Made by a program: the position numbers and the translations under genes. A stretch of DNA of 64,000 nucleotides from Streptomyces coacervatus (GTDB lineage Bacteria > Actinomycetota > Actinomycetes > Streptomycetales > Streptomycetaceae). The notes below the pieces were generated by a model. That model was not told the origin of the DNA, did not search any database, and worked only from the letters and a program-made list of their open reading frames with translations. Location of the stretch: positions 310,001-374,000 of the forward strand of contig NZ_JARHTP010000003.1 in assembly GCF_029223485.1 (NCBI RefSeq), given 5' to 3'. Of the stretch, positions 1 through 8,345 are shown piece by piece (the first letter of the stretch is position 1; every line of letters begins with the position of its first letter).

Positions 1-1341
1 GTCCCCCTTCTCGCAGCGGCCGTACTTCAAAAGCAACTCATCCACCTGGTCGACCATCGCATCCGTCGAGTCCACATGCGGGCCCAGGAACGTCTCCGCA
101 CCCCACGTCAGGCTCAGCTGCGACCGCGTCGCCGGCTCCGGCGTGAAGGCCAACAGCGGGATCGGCGAGCGGTAGCGGGACAGACGGCGGGCCGTGTCGC
201 CGGACTGGGTGAAGGCCACCAGGAACTTGGCTCCCAGGAAGTCGCCCATCTCCGCCGCCGCGCGGGCGACCGCGCCGCCCTGGGTGCGGGGCTTGTTGCG
301 TTCGGTCAGGGGCGGGAGACCCTTGGCGAGGATGTCCTCCTCCGCCGCTTCGACGATCTTCGCCATCGTCCTGACCGTCTCGATGGGGTACTTGCCGACG
401 CTCGTCTCGCCGGACAGCATCACCGCGTCCGTGCCGTCGATCACCGCGTTCGCGACATCGCTCGCCTCCGCGCGCGTCGGGCGCGAGTTGTCGATCATCG
501 AGTCGAGCATCTGCGTGGCCACGATGACCGGCTTGGCGTTGCGCTTCGCCAGTTTGATGGCTCGCTTCTGGACGATCGGGACCTGTTCCAGGGGCATCTC
601 CACGCCCAGGTCTCCGCGCGCGACCATGATGCCGTCGAAGGCGGCCACGATGTCGTCGATCGCGTCCACCGCCTGCGGTTTCTCCACCTTGGCGATGACG
701 GGCAGTCGGCGGCCCTCTTCGTCCATGATGCGGTGGACGTCTTCGATGTCGCGTCCGCTGCGGACGAAGGAGAGGGCGATGACGTCGAAGCCCGCCCGCA
801 GGGCCCAGCGCAGGTCGTCTTCGTCCTTGGACGAGAGGGCGGGGACCGAGACCGCGACGCCCGGCAGGTTGAGCCCCTTGTGGTCGGAGACCATGCCGCC
901 TTCGACGACCCTGGTGTGGATGCGGGGGCCGTCGACGGTGGTGACTTCGAGGCAGACCTTGCCGTCGTCGACGAGGATGCGTTCGCCGGGGGTGACGTCG
1001 GTGGCGAGGCCGGGGTATGTCGTGCCGCAGGTGTGGCGGTCGCCTTCGATGCCGTCCTCGACCGTGATGGTGAAGGTGTCGCCGCGTTCAAGGAGTACGG
1101 GGCCTTCGGCGAACTCGCCGAGTCGGATCTTCGGGCCTTGAAGGTCGGCGAGGAGGCCGACGCTGCGGCCGGTCTCGTCGGCGGCCTTGCGTACGCGCTG
1201 GTAGCGGTCGTCGTGTTCGGCGTGGGTGCCGTGGCTGAGGTTGAAGCGGGCGACGTCCATTCCGGCTTCTACGAGGGCTTTGATCTGGTCGTAGGAGTCG
1301 GTGGCGGGGCCCAGGGTGCAGACGATTTTTGCTCGGCGCAT
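1..1341 (-). CDS. pyk: Pyruvate kinase, C-terminus cut by the window edge
   Basis: Glycolytic enzyme that transfers phosphate from phosphoenolpyruvate to ADP. The minus-strand frame opens at ATG 1341 with MRRAKIVCTLGPAT, the canonical start of the family, and is open for 447 codons to the window edge; the family is about 475-480 residues, so only some 30 are missing. Visible motifs are KVEKPQ near residue 214 (catalytic Lys region), MVARGDLGVEMP near 237 (metal and PEP site) and SGETSVGKYP near 308. The frame is not broken anywhere. It is transcribed alone; an inverted repeat lies in its promoter region (1394-1422). Streptomycetes usually carry two pyk genes; which paralogue this is cannot be told from this window alone. 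Confidence 0.96.
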   Translation of the reverse strand, partial: MRRAKIVCTLGPATDSYDQIKALVEAGMDVARFNLSHGTHAEHDDRYQRVRKAADETGRSVGLLADLQGPKIRLGEFAEGPVLLERGDTFTITVEDGIEGDRHTCGTTYPGLATDVTPGERILVDDGKVCLEVTTVDGPRIHTRVVEGGMVSDHKGLNLPGVAVSVPALSSKDEDDLRWALRAGFDVIALSFVRSGRDIEDVHRIMDEEGRRLPVIAKVEKPQAVDAIDDIVAAFDGIMVARGDLGVEMPLEQVPIVQKRAIKLAKRNAKPVIVATQMLDSMIDNSRPTRAEASDVANAVIDGTDAVMLSGETSVGKYPIETVRTMAKIVEAAEEDILAKGLPPLTERNKPRTQGGAVARAAAEMGDFLGAKFLVAFTQSGDTARRLSRYRSPIPLLAFTPEPATRSQLSLTWGAETFLGPHVDSTDAMVDQVDELLLKYGRCEKGD

Positions 1342-1393
1342 GGTTTGACCCTAGGCCTTACCGGTGGGTAGAGAATTGGGTGTGCGTGACTGC

Positions 1394-1422
1394 TCAACAA
1401 CCTTTGGGTGAAGGGTTGTTGA
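1394..1422. promoter_or_regulatory. Inverted repeat in the pyk promoter region
   Basis: TCAACAACC (1394-1402) and GGTTGTTGA (1414-1422) form perfect 9-bp arms around an 11-base loop, 53 bp upstream of the pyk start, in an AT-richer 120-bp gap. On the minus strand TTGTCA overlaps the right arm and could be a -35 element. It may be an operator, or the terminator of the upstream SIMPL gene; there is no clear T-tract on the leftward strand, so an operator is slightly favoured. Confidence 0.4.
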
Positions 1423-1463
1423 CAAGTATTGAATTGTGCGGGGCGGTGCTCCGATGAGCTTTT

Positions 1464-2180
1464 TTACAGGTGGGGCGGGGCCATGGTGAATCGGGCGTTG
1501 ACGGCTGCGTAGACGTTTTGGCGTTGGGGTTCGAGGTCGAGTGGTGCGGCGGTGTCTTCGGCGGCTGCGCCGTAGGCCATGGAGCGCATGCGGCCGCCGG
1601 GGGCCGGTGGGTAGGGCTGGGCGTTTTCCGCTCCGATGTCGGCGAGTTCGACGAGTGCCGCGAGTGATGTGCCGAGTGCTTCGGCGTACTCCCTTGCCCG
1701 CTGCACCGCTTCCTTCACTGCTTGCTGTCGGGCTTTGCGGTGGGCGGGTGAGTCGGGGCGCAGGGCCCACCAGGGGCCGTCGACCCGGGTGAGGTCCAGG
1801 TCGGCGAGGTGGGTGGTGAGTTCGCCGAGGGCTGTGAAGTCGGTGAGTTCGGCGGTGATGTGGACTCGGCCGTGGTAGGCGTGGATGCGTTCGCCGCGGC
1901 CCTTGTCCTTCAGCTCCGGGCTGATGGAGAAGGCGCCCGTCTCCAACCGCTCGACCGCCTCGCCGTATGTCTTGATCAGGTCCAGCGCGCTGGTGTTGCG
2001 GCGGGTGAGGTCGTCGAGGGCGGCGCGGCGGTCTCGGCCTCGGGAGGCGACGGTGATGCCGATGCGCGCGATTTCGGGGTCGACTTCGAGGTGGGCTTCG
2101 CCGCGGACGGCGATGCGGGGTGCGTCGGGGGTGCCGTAGGGAACGGCGGGGTGGCTGTCGTCCGTGGCGGGGGTGGTCAT
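1464..2180 (-). CDS. SIMPL (DUF541) domain protein
   Basis: A 238-residue protein of the SIMPL/DUF541 family, whose members are mostly periplasmic or extracytoplasmic proteins of uncertain role (oxidative-stress defence has been proposed for some). Supporting sequence features are the N-terminal VRGEAHLEVDPEIARIGI segment, the mid-region LTRVDGPWWAL and the AR-AREYAEALG helix typical of the family. The frame extends upstream to 2276, but ATG 2180 (MTTPATDD) is chosen because the extra 32 residues are not family-like and would run into the divergent promoter of the nucleotidase. No signal peptide or membrane segment is visible, so this version is probably cytoplasmic. It is divergent from the 5'-nucleotidase gene, 149 bp away. 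Confidence 0.85.
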   Translation of the reverse strand: MTTPATDDSHPAVPYGTPDAPRIAVRGEAHLEVDPEIARIGITVASRGRDRRAALDDLTRRNTSALDLIKTYGEAVERLETGAFSISPELKDKGRGERIHAYHGRVHITAELTDFTALGELTTHLADLDLTRVDGPWWALRPDSPAHRKARQQAVKEAVQRAREYAEALGTSLAALVELADIGAENAQPYPPAPGGRMRSMAYGAAAEDTAAPLDLEPQRQNVYAAVNARFTMAPPHL

Positions 2181-2329
2181 ACGTCCCACTGTGGCATGTC
2201 TTGGCTGGTTACGGGCCTGGGATGGGCAGGTTGGGTCATCAGATCGAAACCTGCCAGACCTGTTGCCGGTTGCCATGTGCGGGTCAGAATCTACGCGCGT
2301 TGTTGACCATTTGCCGAGGAGATCGAGAC

Positions 2330-4135
2330 ATGCCCTTTAACCGTCGGAAGTTCCTGAAGCAGTCGGCCGCGACCGGAGCGGGGGTGGCGATCGCGGGTGC
2401 GGTGGCGGCTCCGGCGGCGCAGGCTGCGGAAACAACGGTGGCGAAGAAGCCCGCCAAGCGGTACTCGCTCACCGTCATGGGTACGACCGACCTGCACGGG
2501 CACGTCTTCAACTGGGACTACTTCAAGGACGCGGAGTACTCCGACAAGGCCGGCAATGCGCAGGGGCTGTCCCGTATCTCGACGCTGGTGAATCAGGTGC
2601 GTGCGGAGAAGGGGCGTTGCAACACGCTGCTGCTGGACGCGGGCGACACGATTCAGGGGACCCCGCTGACGTACTACTACGCGAAGGTGGATCCGATCAC
2701 CGCCGAGGGTGGTCCGGTGCATCCGATGGCGCAGGCGATGAACGCGATCGGGTATGACGCGGCGGCGCTGGGCAACCACGAGTTCAACTACGGCATCGAG
2801 ACGCTGCGGAAGTTCGAGTCGCAGCTGCGCTTCCCGCTGCTGGGTGCCAATGCGTTGGATGCGAAGACGCAGAGGCCGGCGTTCGCGCCGTACTTCATCA
2901 AGAGGTTCCGGGTGCCGGGTCTGCCGCCGGTGAAGGTTGCGGTCCTCGGGCTGACGAATCCCGGTATCGCGATCTGGGACAAGGCTTATGTGCAGGGGAA
3001 GTTGGAGTTCCCGGGTCTGGAGGAGCAGGCCGCGAAGTGGGTGCCGAGGCTGAAGTCGATGGGTGCGGATGTGGTGGTGGTGTCCGCGCACAGCGGTTCC
3101 TCGGGGACGTCGTCGTACGGTGATCAGTTGCCGTATGTGGAGAATTCGGCGGCGCTGGTGGCGCAGCAGGTGCCCGACATCGACGCGATTCTGGTCGGGC
3201 ACGCGCATGTGGAGATTCCGGAGTTGAAGGTCACCAACACCAAGACCGGGAAGACGGTGGTGTTGTCGGAGCCGTTGGCGTACGCGGAGCGGCTGTCCCT
3301 CTTCGACATCGAGCTGGTCTTCGCAAAGGGCCGCTGGAGTGTCGAGTCCGTGTCGTCGAAGGTGCTCAATTCCAATACCGTCGCCGATGACCCGAAGATC
3401 ACCAAGCTGCTCGGCGACGAGCACGCGAAGGTTGTCGAGTACGTCAACCAGGTGGTCGGTACGGCGACTCGGACGCTGACGACGGTCGAGGCGCGCTATA
3501 AGGATGCGCCGATCATCGATCTGATCACGAAGGTGCAGGAGGACGTCGTCAAGGCGGCTCTGGCGGGTACGTCGTATGCCTCGCTGCCGGTGATCGCGCA
3601 GGCCTCGCCGTTCTCGCGGACGTCCGAGATCCCGGCTGGCGATGTGACGATCCGGGACCTGTCCGGTCTGTATGTGTACGACAACACGCTGGTTGCGAAG
3701 TTGCTGACGGGTGGGCAGCTGCGGGCGTATCTGGAGTACTCGGCGGCGTATTTCGTGCAGACGGCTGCGGACGCGGTGGTCGACGTGGAGAAGCTGACCA
3801 ATGCGAACGGCCGCCCGGACTACAACTACGACTACGTGTCGGGGCTGTCGTATGAGATCGACATCGCTCAGGCGGCCGGTGCGCGGATCAAGAACCTCAC
3901 CTACAAGGGTGCCGCGCTGGATGACGCGCAGCAGTTTGTGTTTGCGGTGAACAACTACCGTGCGAATGGTGGCGGTGCGTTTCCGCATGTGGCGTCGGCG
4001 GCCGAGTTGTGGTCGGAGTCGACGGAGATCCGGACGCGGATCGCGGAGTGGGTGACGGCGAAGGGTGTGCTGGATCCGAAGGACTTCGCGTCGGTGGACT
4101 GGAAGCTGACCCGCGGCGGAACGCCCGTCTTCTAG
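2330..4135 (+). CDS. Tat-exported bifunctional metallophosphatase/5'-nucleotidase
   Basis: A 601-residue secreted nucleotidase that removes phosphate from nucleotides and related phosphoesters outside the cell. The start ATG 2330 has a good ribosome site (GAGGAG, 2315-2320 region) and opens a twin-arginine signal (NRRKFLK, then a hydrophobic stretch ending AAPAAQAAE around residue 33). The calcineurin-like phosphoesterase domain shows TTDLHGH (about 49), GDTIQGTP (about 104), GNHEFNYG (about 147) and GHAH (about 290); the C-terminal 5'-nucleotidase domain covers roughly 370-560 with a YRANGGGAFP segment. Its stop codon overlaps the stop of the convergent esterase gene through a shared CTAG. 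The long upstream extension of the frame (2120-2329) is rejected because it would hide the Tat signal. Confidence 0.95.
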   Translation: MPFNRRKFLKQSAATGAGVAIAGAVAAPAAQAAETTVAKKPAKRYSLTVMGTTDLHGHVFNWDYFKDAEYSDKAGNAQGLSRISTLVNQVRAEKGRCNTLLLDAGDTIQGTPLTYYYAKVDPITAEGGPVHPMAQAMNAIGYDAAALGNHEFNYGIETLRKFESQLRFPLLGANALDAKTQRPAFAPYFIKRFRVPGLPPVKVAVLGLTNPGIAIWDKAYVQGKLEFPGLEEQAAKWVPRLKSMGADVVVVSAHSGSSGTSSYGDQLPYVENSAALVAQQVPDIDAILVGHAHVEIPELKVTNTKTGKTVVLSEPLAYAERLSLFDIELVFAKGRWSVESVSSKVLNSNTVADDPKITKLLGDEHAKVVEYVNQVVGTATRTLTTVEARYKDAPIIDLITKVQEDVVKAALAGTSYASLPVIAQASPFSRTSEIPAGDVTIRDLSGLYVYDNTLVAKLLTGGQLRAYLEYSAAYFVQTAADAVVDVEKLTNANGRPDYNYDYVSGLSYEIDIAQAAGARIKNLTYKGAALDDAQQFVFAVNNYRANGGGAFPHVASAAELWSESTEIRTRIAEWVTAKGVLDPKDFASVDWKLTRGGTPVF

Positions 4136-5283
4136 AGGTCCAGGAGGGTTACGTCCACGGCGTCGGCGATGGCTTTTGCGCCGCCGTCGTTGACGTGGAG
4201 GCCGTCGCCTGCGTTGAACTCGGGGCGGATCCGGGTGGGTTGGGTGGGGTCGGCGACGGCGGTGGCGATGTCGACGATGGCGTCGAAGGGGTGGTCGGGG
4301 CCGAGGAGCCAGTTGTTGACCTGGCGGCGTACGGTCTGGCCTTCGGGGGTGTCGACGCCGTCGTAGATGGTGCCTTCGTAGGGGCCGAGGGTGGAGCCGA
4401 TGGCGATGAGTCCGGCGGTGTGGATGCGGTCGGCGAGGGTGGTGAGGCCGGTGATGAGGTCGTCGGCGGTGGGCCTGTCGGTCGGGGGTTCGGGGTAGGA
4501 CTGGGCGCTGGGCAGGCCGATGTCGTTGAGGCCGATGTGGATCAGGATGTGGCTGGCGCCGGGGACGGCGAGGGCGTCGTGGTCGAGGCGGGCCAGGAGG
4601 TGTTCGCCGACCTCGTCGGTGAGCAGGCGGTTGCCGGAGATGCCCTGGTTGACGATCCAGCCGTGGGTGAGGCGGCGGCTGAGCCGGGCGGGGAAGCTGT
4701 TGTCGGTGCCGGGGGTGGTGAAGGCGCCTTCGATCCAGGAGTCGCCGAAGGCGACGGCGATGCGGGTGCCGAGGGGGGCTAGGACGTCGATGCCGGTGAG
4801 GAAGTGGCCGGTCGGCAACTCTTCGGCGTTTTCGAGGTGTTCGGCGGAGAGTTGGTTGCCGGGGGCGGCGTATCCGATGTCGTAGGGCACGGCGCTGTAT
4901 GTGGTCGGTCCGGTGTCGCCGGGGAGGTGGAGGGTGACCGTGAGTTCTTCTCCGGCGCTCACGGGCAGTTCGATCGGGTCGCTGACGGTTTCTTCGCCGA
5001 CGGGGATGGTGACGGTGTCGGTGCCGGAGAAGTGCAGGGGTGTGTCGCTGGTGGGGTCGATGCCGCTGCCGTGGGTGCGTACGGCGAGGTGGGCGCCGCC
5101 GATGTGGAGGGGTTCTTTGCCGTAGCGGTTGCTGAGCCGTACGCGTAGGGCTTCGCCTCCTCCGGCGAGTCGGAGGGTCTGCCTGACGGTCTGGTCGGTG
5201 AAGGAGCGGGGTTCGAAGAGGTGGAAGTTTTCGTGGGGGTTGATGACGGCGGTGCGGTGGGCTGCGATCCAGGTGGTGGTCAT
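4132..5283 (-). CDS. SGNH/GDSL-family esterase or lipase
   Basis: A 383-residue two-domain hydrolase. The N-terminal ~150 residues look like a beta-rich accessory domain (jelly-roll-like, with LRVRLSNRYG), followed by an SGNH hydrolase domain with block I FGDSW (nucleophile Ser about 180), GISGNR (oxyanion Gly/Asn region), HIGLND (about 250) and the His-containing block DGLHVND (about 357). No signal peptide is present, which is unusual because many streptomycete relatives are secreted. Start ATG 5283 (MTTTW) is preferred to a start five codons upstream. The gene lies 52 bp downstream of the N-hydroxylase gene on the same strand and could be its third cistron, but the family gives no reason to link the substrate to the siderophore-like pair. 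Substrate unknown. Confidence 0.88.
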   Translation of the reverse strand: MTTTWIAAHRTAVINPHENFHLFEPRSFTDQTVRQTLRLAGGGEALRVRLSNRYGKEPLHIGGAHLAVRTHGSGIDPTSDTPLHFSGTDTVTIPVGEETVSDPIELPVSAGEELTVTLHLPGDTGPTTYSAVPYDIGYAAPGNQLSAEHLENAEELPTGHFLTGIDVLAPLGTRIAVAFGDSWIEGAFTTPGTDNSFPARLSRRLTHGWIVNQGISGNRLLTDEVGEHLLARLDHDALAVPGASHILIHIGLNDIGLPSAQSYPEPPTDRPTADDLITGLTTLADRIHTAGLIAIGSTLGPYEGTIYDGVDTPEGQTVRRQVNNWLLGPDHPFDAIVDIATAVADPTQPTRIRPEFNAGDGLHVNDGGAKAIADAVDVTLLDL

Positions 5284-5335
5284 GGCTTGCCCCAACACCG
5301 CCGTCGCCGGAGTTCTTCCTGCCCTTTGTGGGTTC

Positions 5336-6784
5336 TTATCTTCCGTCGGTGAGTGGGGTGAGTGGGGTGAGCGTGTGGGGCTGTCGTGCGCGTGGGATCT
5401 GGGGTTGCCGGTGCCCGTCGAGTCCGAAGGTGGTGAAGGCGGTTCGGGTGGGGAGGGGGTAAGTCTCTTTTCCGGTGAGGGAGTTGAGGATGGTGGCGGA
5501 GCGCCAGGCGGCGAGGCCGAGGTCGGGTGTGCCGACGCCGTGGGTGTGGCGTTCGGCGTTCTGTACGTAGATGTGGCTGTTGGAGGCGGTGATGGAGGGG
5601 TCGAGGGCGAGGCGGAATTTTTCGTCGATGCGGGGGCGGTGGCGGCTGTCGCGGCGGAGGTAGGGGTCGAGGCCGGCGAGGAGGGTGTCGAGGGGGCGTT
5701 CGCGGTAGCCGGTGGCGAGGACTACGGCGTCGGTGGTGAGGCGGGAGCGGGAGTCCTGCTGGAGGTGTTCGAGGTGGAGTTCGACTTTGGTGGTGGCGAG
5801 GCGGCCTGCGGTGCGAACGCGGACGCCGGGGGTGAGGACGACGTCGGGCCAGCCGCCGTGCAGGGTGCGGTCGTAGAGCTCGTTGTGGATGGCGGCGATG
5901 GTGTCGGCGTCGATGCCTTTGTGGAGCTGCCATTGGCCGGCGACGAGGCGGTCGCGGACGGCTTCGGGGAGGGCGTGGAAGTAGCGGGTGTAGTCGGGGG
6001 TGAAGTGTTCGAGGCCGAGTTTGGAGTACTCCATGGGGGCGAAGGCTTCGGTGCGGCCGAGCCAGTGGAGTTTTTCGCGGCCGGTGGGGCGGGCGCGGAG
6101 CAGGTCGAGGAAGATTTCGGCGCCGGACTGTCCTGATCCGATGACGGTGACGTGGTCGGCGGTGCGGAGGGTGTCGCGGTGGGTGAGGTAGTCGGCGGAG
6201 TGGATGACGGGTACGCCGGGGGCCTCGACGAGGGTTTTGAGGGGTTCGGGGATGTGGGGCTCGGTGCCGATGCCGAGGACGATGTTGCGGGTGTGCGTGC
6301 GGCCGAGGGCCGCTGCTTCTCCGTCGGTGTCGAGTTGGGTGAAGTCGACTTCGAAGATGTCGCGTTCGGGGTTCCAGCGGACGGCGTCGATCTGGTGGCC
6401 GAAGTGGAGTCCGGGGACGTTGTCTGCGACCCAGCGGCAGTAGGTGTCGTATTCGGTGCGCTGGATGTGGAAGCGCTCGGCGAAGTAGAAGGGGAAGAGG
6501 CGGTCGTGGGCCTTGAGGTGGTTGAGGAAGGTCCAGGGGCTGGCGGGGTCGGCGAGGGTGACCAGGTCGGCGAGGAAGGGGACTTGGATGCGGGCGCCGT
6601 CGATGAGGAGGCCGGGGTGCCAGGTGAAGGCGGGGCGTTGGTCGTAGAAGACGGTGTCGAGTTCGGTGAGGGGGTGGGCGAGGGCGGCGAGGGAGAGGTT
6701 AAAGGGGCCGATGCCGATGCCGACGAGGTCGCGGGGTGCGTCGGGCTCGTGGTGTGGGGGGTGTGGGTGCGAGGGCGTGCTCAT
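5336..6784 (-). CDS. SidA/IucD/DesB-type FAD- and NADPH-dependent N-hydroxylase
   Basis: A 482-residue flavin monooxygenase of the lysine/ornithine/diamine N-hydroxylase family. It shows the FAD-binding GIGIGPFNLSLAAL (about 22-35), the substrate/FAD loop PASPWTFLNHL, the NADPH-binding GSGQSGAEIF (about 215-224), NELYDRTLHGGWPD, and the C-terminal VLATGYRERP (about 352). Its ATG overlaps the TGA of the decarboxylase by 4 bp (ATGA), so the two are translationally coupled. In desferrioxamine clusters the equivalent DesB hydroxylates cadaverine made by DesA. Here no acyltransferase (DesC) or NIS synthetase (DesD) follows: the next gene is an SGNH esterase. A C-terminal tail of about 25 residues is rich in Thr, Pro and Arg. 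Substrate (lysine, cadaverine, putrescine or another amine) is inference. Confidence 0.9.
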   Translation of the reverse strand: MSTPSHPHPPHHEPDAPRDLVGIGIGPFNLSLAALAHPLTELDTVFYDQRPAFTWHPGLLIDGARIQVPFLADLVTLADPASPWTFLNHLKAHDRLFPFYFAERFHIQRTEYDTYCRWVADNVPGLHFGHQIDAVRWNPERDIFEVDFTQLDTDGEAAALGRTHTRNIVLGIGTEPHIPEPLKTLVEAPGVPVIHSADYLTHRDTLRTADHVTVIGSGQSGAEIFLDLLRARPTGREKLHWLGRTEAFAPMEYSKLGLEHFTPDYTRYFHALPEAVRDRLVAGQWQLHKGIDADTIAAIHNELYDRTLHGGWPDVVLTPGVRVRTAGRLATTKVELHLEHLQQDSRSRLTTDAVVLATGYRERPLDTLLAGLDPYLRRDSRHRPRIDEKFRLALDPSITASNSHIYVQNAERHTHGVGTPDLGLAAWRSATILNSLTGKETYPLPTRTAFTTFGLDGHRQPQIPRARQPHTLTPLTPLTDGR

Positions 6785-8172
6785 CGGGGTGTTTCCTTCC
6801 ACGGGTCTTCGGCGGGTTCTTCGGCGGCCTTTTCGACGAGGGCGAGGAGGGCGGCCAGGTCGTCTGGGCGGGTGCAGGGGTTGAGCAGGGTGGCTTTGAG
6901 CCAGAGGCGGCCGTCGAGGCGGGCGCGGCCGAGGACGGCGCGGCCCTGGTGGAGGAGTTTTCGGCGTACGGCGGCGATGGCGTCGTCGGTGGTGTGTGCG
7001 GGCCGGAACAGGACCGTGCTGATGGTGGGCCGGTCGTAGAGCTCGAAGGCGGGGTGGTCTTCGACGAGGGCGGCGAACTGCCGTGCCCGGTCGCAGACTT
7101 GGTCGACGAGGGCGCCGAGGCCGGTGCGGCCGAGGGTTTTGAGGGTGACGGCGATCTTGAGGATGTCGGGGCGGCGGGTGGTGCGCAGGGAGCGGCCGAG
7201 GAGGTCGGGGAGGCCGGCTTCGGTGTCGTCGTCGGCGTTGAGGTAGTCGGCGTGCTGGTGGAGGGCGGTGAGGTCGTGCGGGTCGCGTACGGCGAGGAGG
7301 CCTGCGGCGATGGGTTGCCAGCCGAGTTTGTGCAGGTCGAGGGTGACGGTGCCGGCGGCGTGTAGACCGGTGAGTTTGTCGCGGTGCCGGTCGCTGAAGA
7401 GGAGGCCTCCGCCGTACGCGGCGTCGATGTGGAGTCGGGCGCCGTGGGTTCGGCAGACGGCGGCGATCTCGGGGAGCGGGTCGATGAGTCCGGCGTCGGT
7501 GGTGCCGGCGGTGGCTGCGACGAGGTGGGGGCCGGGGAGGGTGGTGAGGGCCTCGTCGAGGGCGGCGGGGTCGAGGGTGCCGGTGGGGGCGGGGACTGTC
7601 ACGGGGTCGGGCAGGCCGAGGAGCCAGGCGGCGCGTGGGAGGGAGTGGTGGGCGTTGGCGCCGCAGATCAGGCGGAGGCCGGCGCCGAGGGTCTCGCGGG
7701 CGAGGAGGAGGGCGAGTTGGTTGGATTCGGTGCCGCCGGTGGTGACGAGGGCGTCGGAGGCGCCGGCCTCCTTGGCCAGTGCGCGGGTGACGAGGGTTTC
7801 GAGTTCGGTGGCGGCCGGGGCCTGGTCCCAGGAGTCGAGGGACGGGTTGAGGGCACTGGCGGCGAGGTCGGCGGCGGTGGCGACGGCGAGGGGTGGGCAG
7901 TGCAGGTGGGCGGCGCACAGTGGGTCGGCGGGGTCGGCGGCACCTTCGGCGAGGGCGTGTACGAGGGTGCGCAGGGCGTCGGGGTCGCCGTGCTGCGGGA
8001 GTATGTCGCCGGCGGCGGCCCGTAGGCGTGCGGCGACGGCGTGCGGTCCGCCGGCGGGCAGGGGGCCTCCGCGTGCGTGTGCGCCTTCGTGGAGCGCGTC
8101 GAGCACGGTGTCGAGCAACGGCCGTAGGGCGTGGGGGCCTTGGGGGCCCGAGGCGAGGCTCGGTGTGCTCAT
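6781..8172 (-). CDS. PLP-dependent group II decarboxylase (DesA/diaminobutyrate decarboxylase-like)
   Basis: A 463-residue fold-type I, group II amino-acid decarboxylase. Visible features are the substrate-side LNPSLDSWDQAPA (about 108), TTGGTESNQLALL (about 145), HIDAAYGGG (PLP-binding Asp/Ala, about 248) and LDLHKLGWQP with the Schiff-base lysine near 280. It would supply a diamine (probably cadaverine or putrescine, or 1,3-diaminopropane) to the downstream N-hydroxylase, whose start codon overlaps its stop. The intergenic DNA upstream (8173-8331) holds a dispersed repeat and hairpin; I looked for a TTAGGTTAGGCTAACCTAA-type iron box there and did not find one, unlike what is known for des operons. 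The family assignment is secure; the exact amino-acid substrate is not. Confidence 0.9.
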   Translation of the reverse strand: MSTPSLASGPQGPHALRPLLDTVLDALHEGAHARGGPLPAGGPHAVAARLRAAAGDILPQHGDPDALRTLVHALAEGAADPADPLCAAHLHCPPLAVATAADLAASALNPSLDSWDQAPAATELETLVTRALAKEAGASDALVTTGGTESNQLALLLARETLGAGLRLICGANAHHSLPRAAWLLGLPDPVTVPAPTGTLDPAALDEALTTLPGPHLVAATAGTTDAGLIDPLPEIAAVCRTHGARLHIDAAYGGGLLFSDRHRDKLTGLHAAGTVTLDLHKLGWQPIAAGLLAVRDPHDLTALHQHADYLNADDDTEAGLPDLLGRSLRTTRRPDILKIAVTLKTLGRTGLGALVDQVCDRARQFAALVEDHPAFELYDRPTISTVLFRPAHTTDDAIAAVRRKLLHQGRAVLGRARLDGRLWLKATLLNPCTRPDDLAALLALVEKAAEEPAEDPWKETPR

Positions 8173-8278
8173 GCGGGTTTCTCCCGGGCGCGCGGCTGAG
8201 GGAGTTACAGCTTGTAGGTGGATGTATGCGCGTGCCCGAAAAGTTCAACGAACAGAACCCGAAAGTGGGAACGGGTTT

Positions 8279-8345
8279 TCTGGGGGCTGCCGCCCCCAGA
8301 CTTCCGCTTCGGCCCTGAAGGGGCCTCGTCCTCACGCGCCGGACG
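8279..8345. repeat. Dispersed streptomycete repeat A, copy 1, with terminator hairpin
   Basis: TCTGGGGGC (8279-8287) and GCCCCCAGA (8292-8300) form 9-bp arms with a 4-base loop, followed by a conserved tail (GCTTCGG...GAAGGGGCCTCGTCCTC...CGCCGGACGGGC) that recurs at 16130-16183. It probably terminates pepN transcription. The pepN stop codon (8332-8334) lies inside the repeat tail, so the last residues of PepN (about GTAGPSGA) are encoded by the repeat. Confidence 0.75.

Noticed and set aside
8173..8331. Iron box upstream of the desA-like gene
   Set aside because: I looked for TTAGGTTAGGCTAACCTAA-like sequences and found only the hairpin and repeat A.
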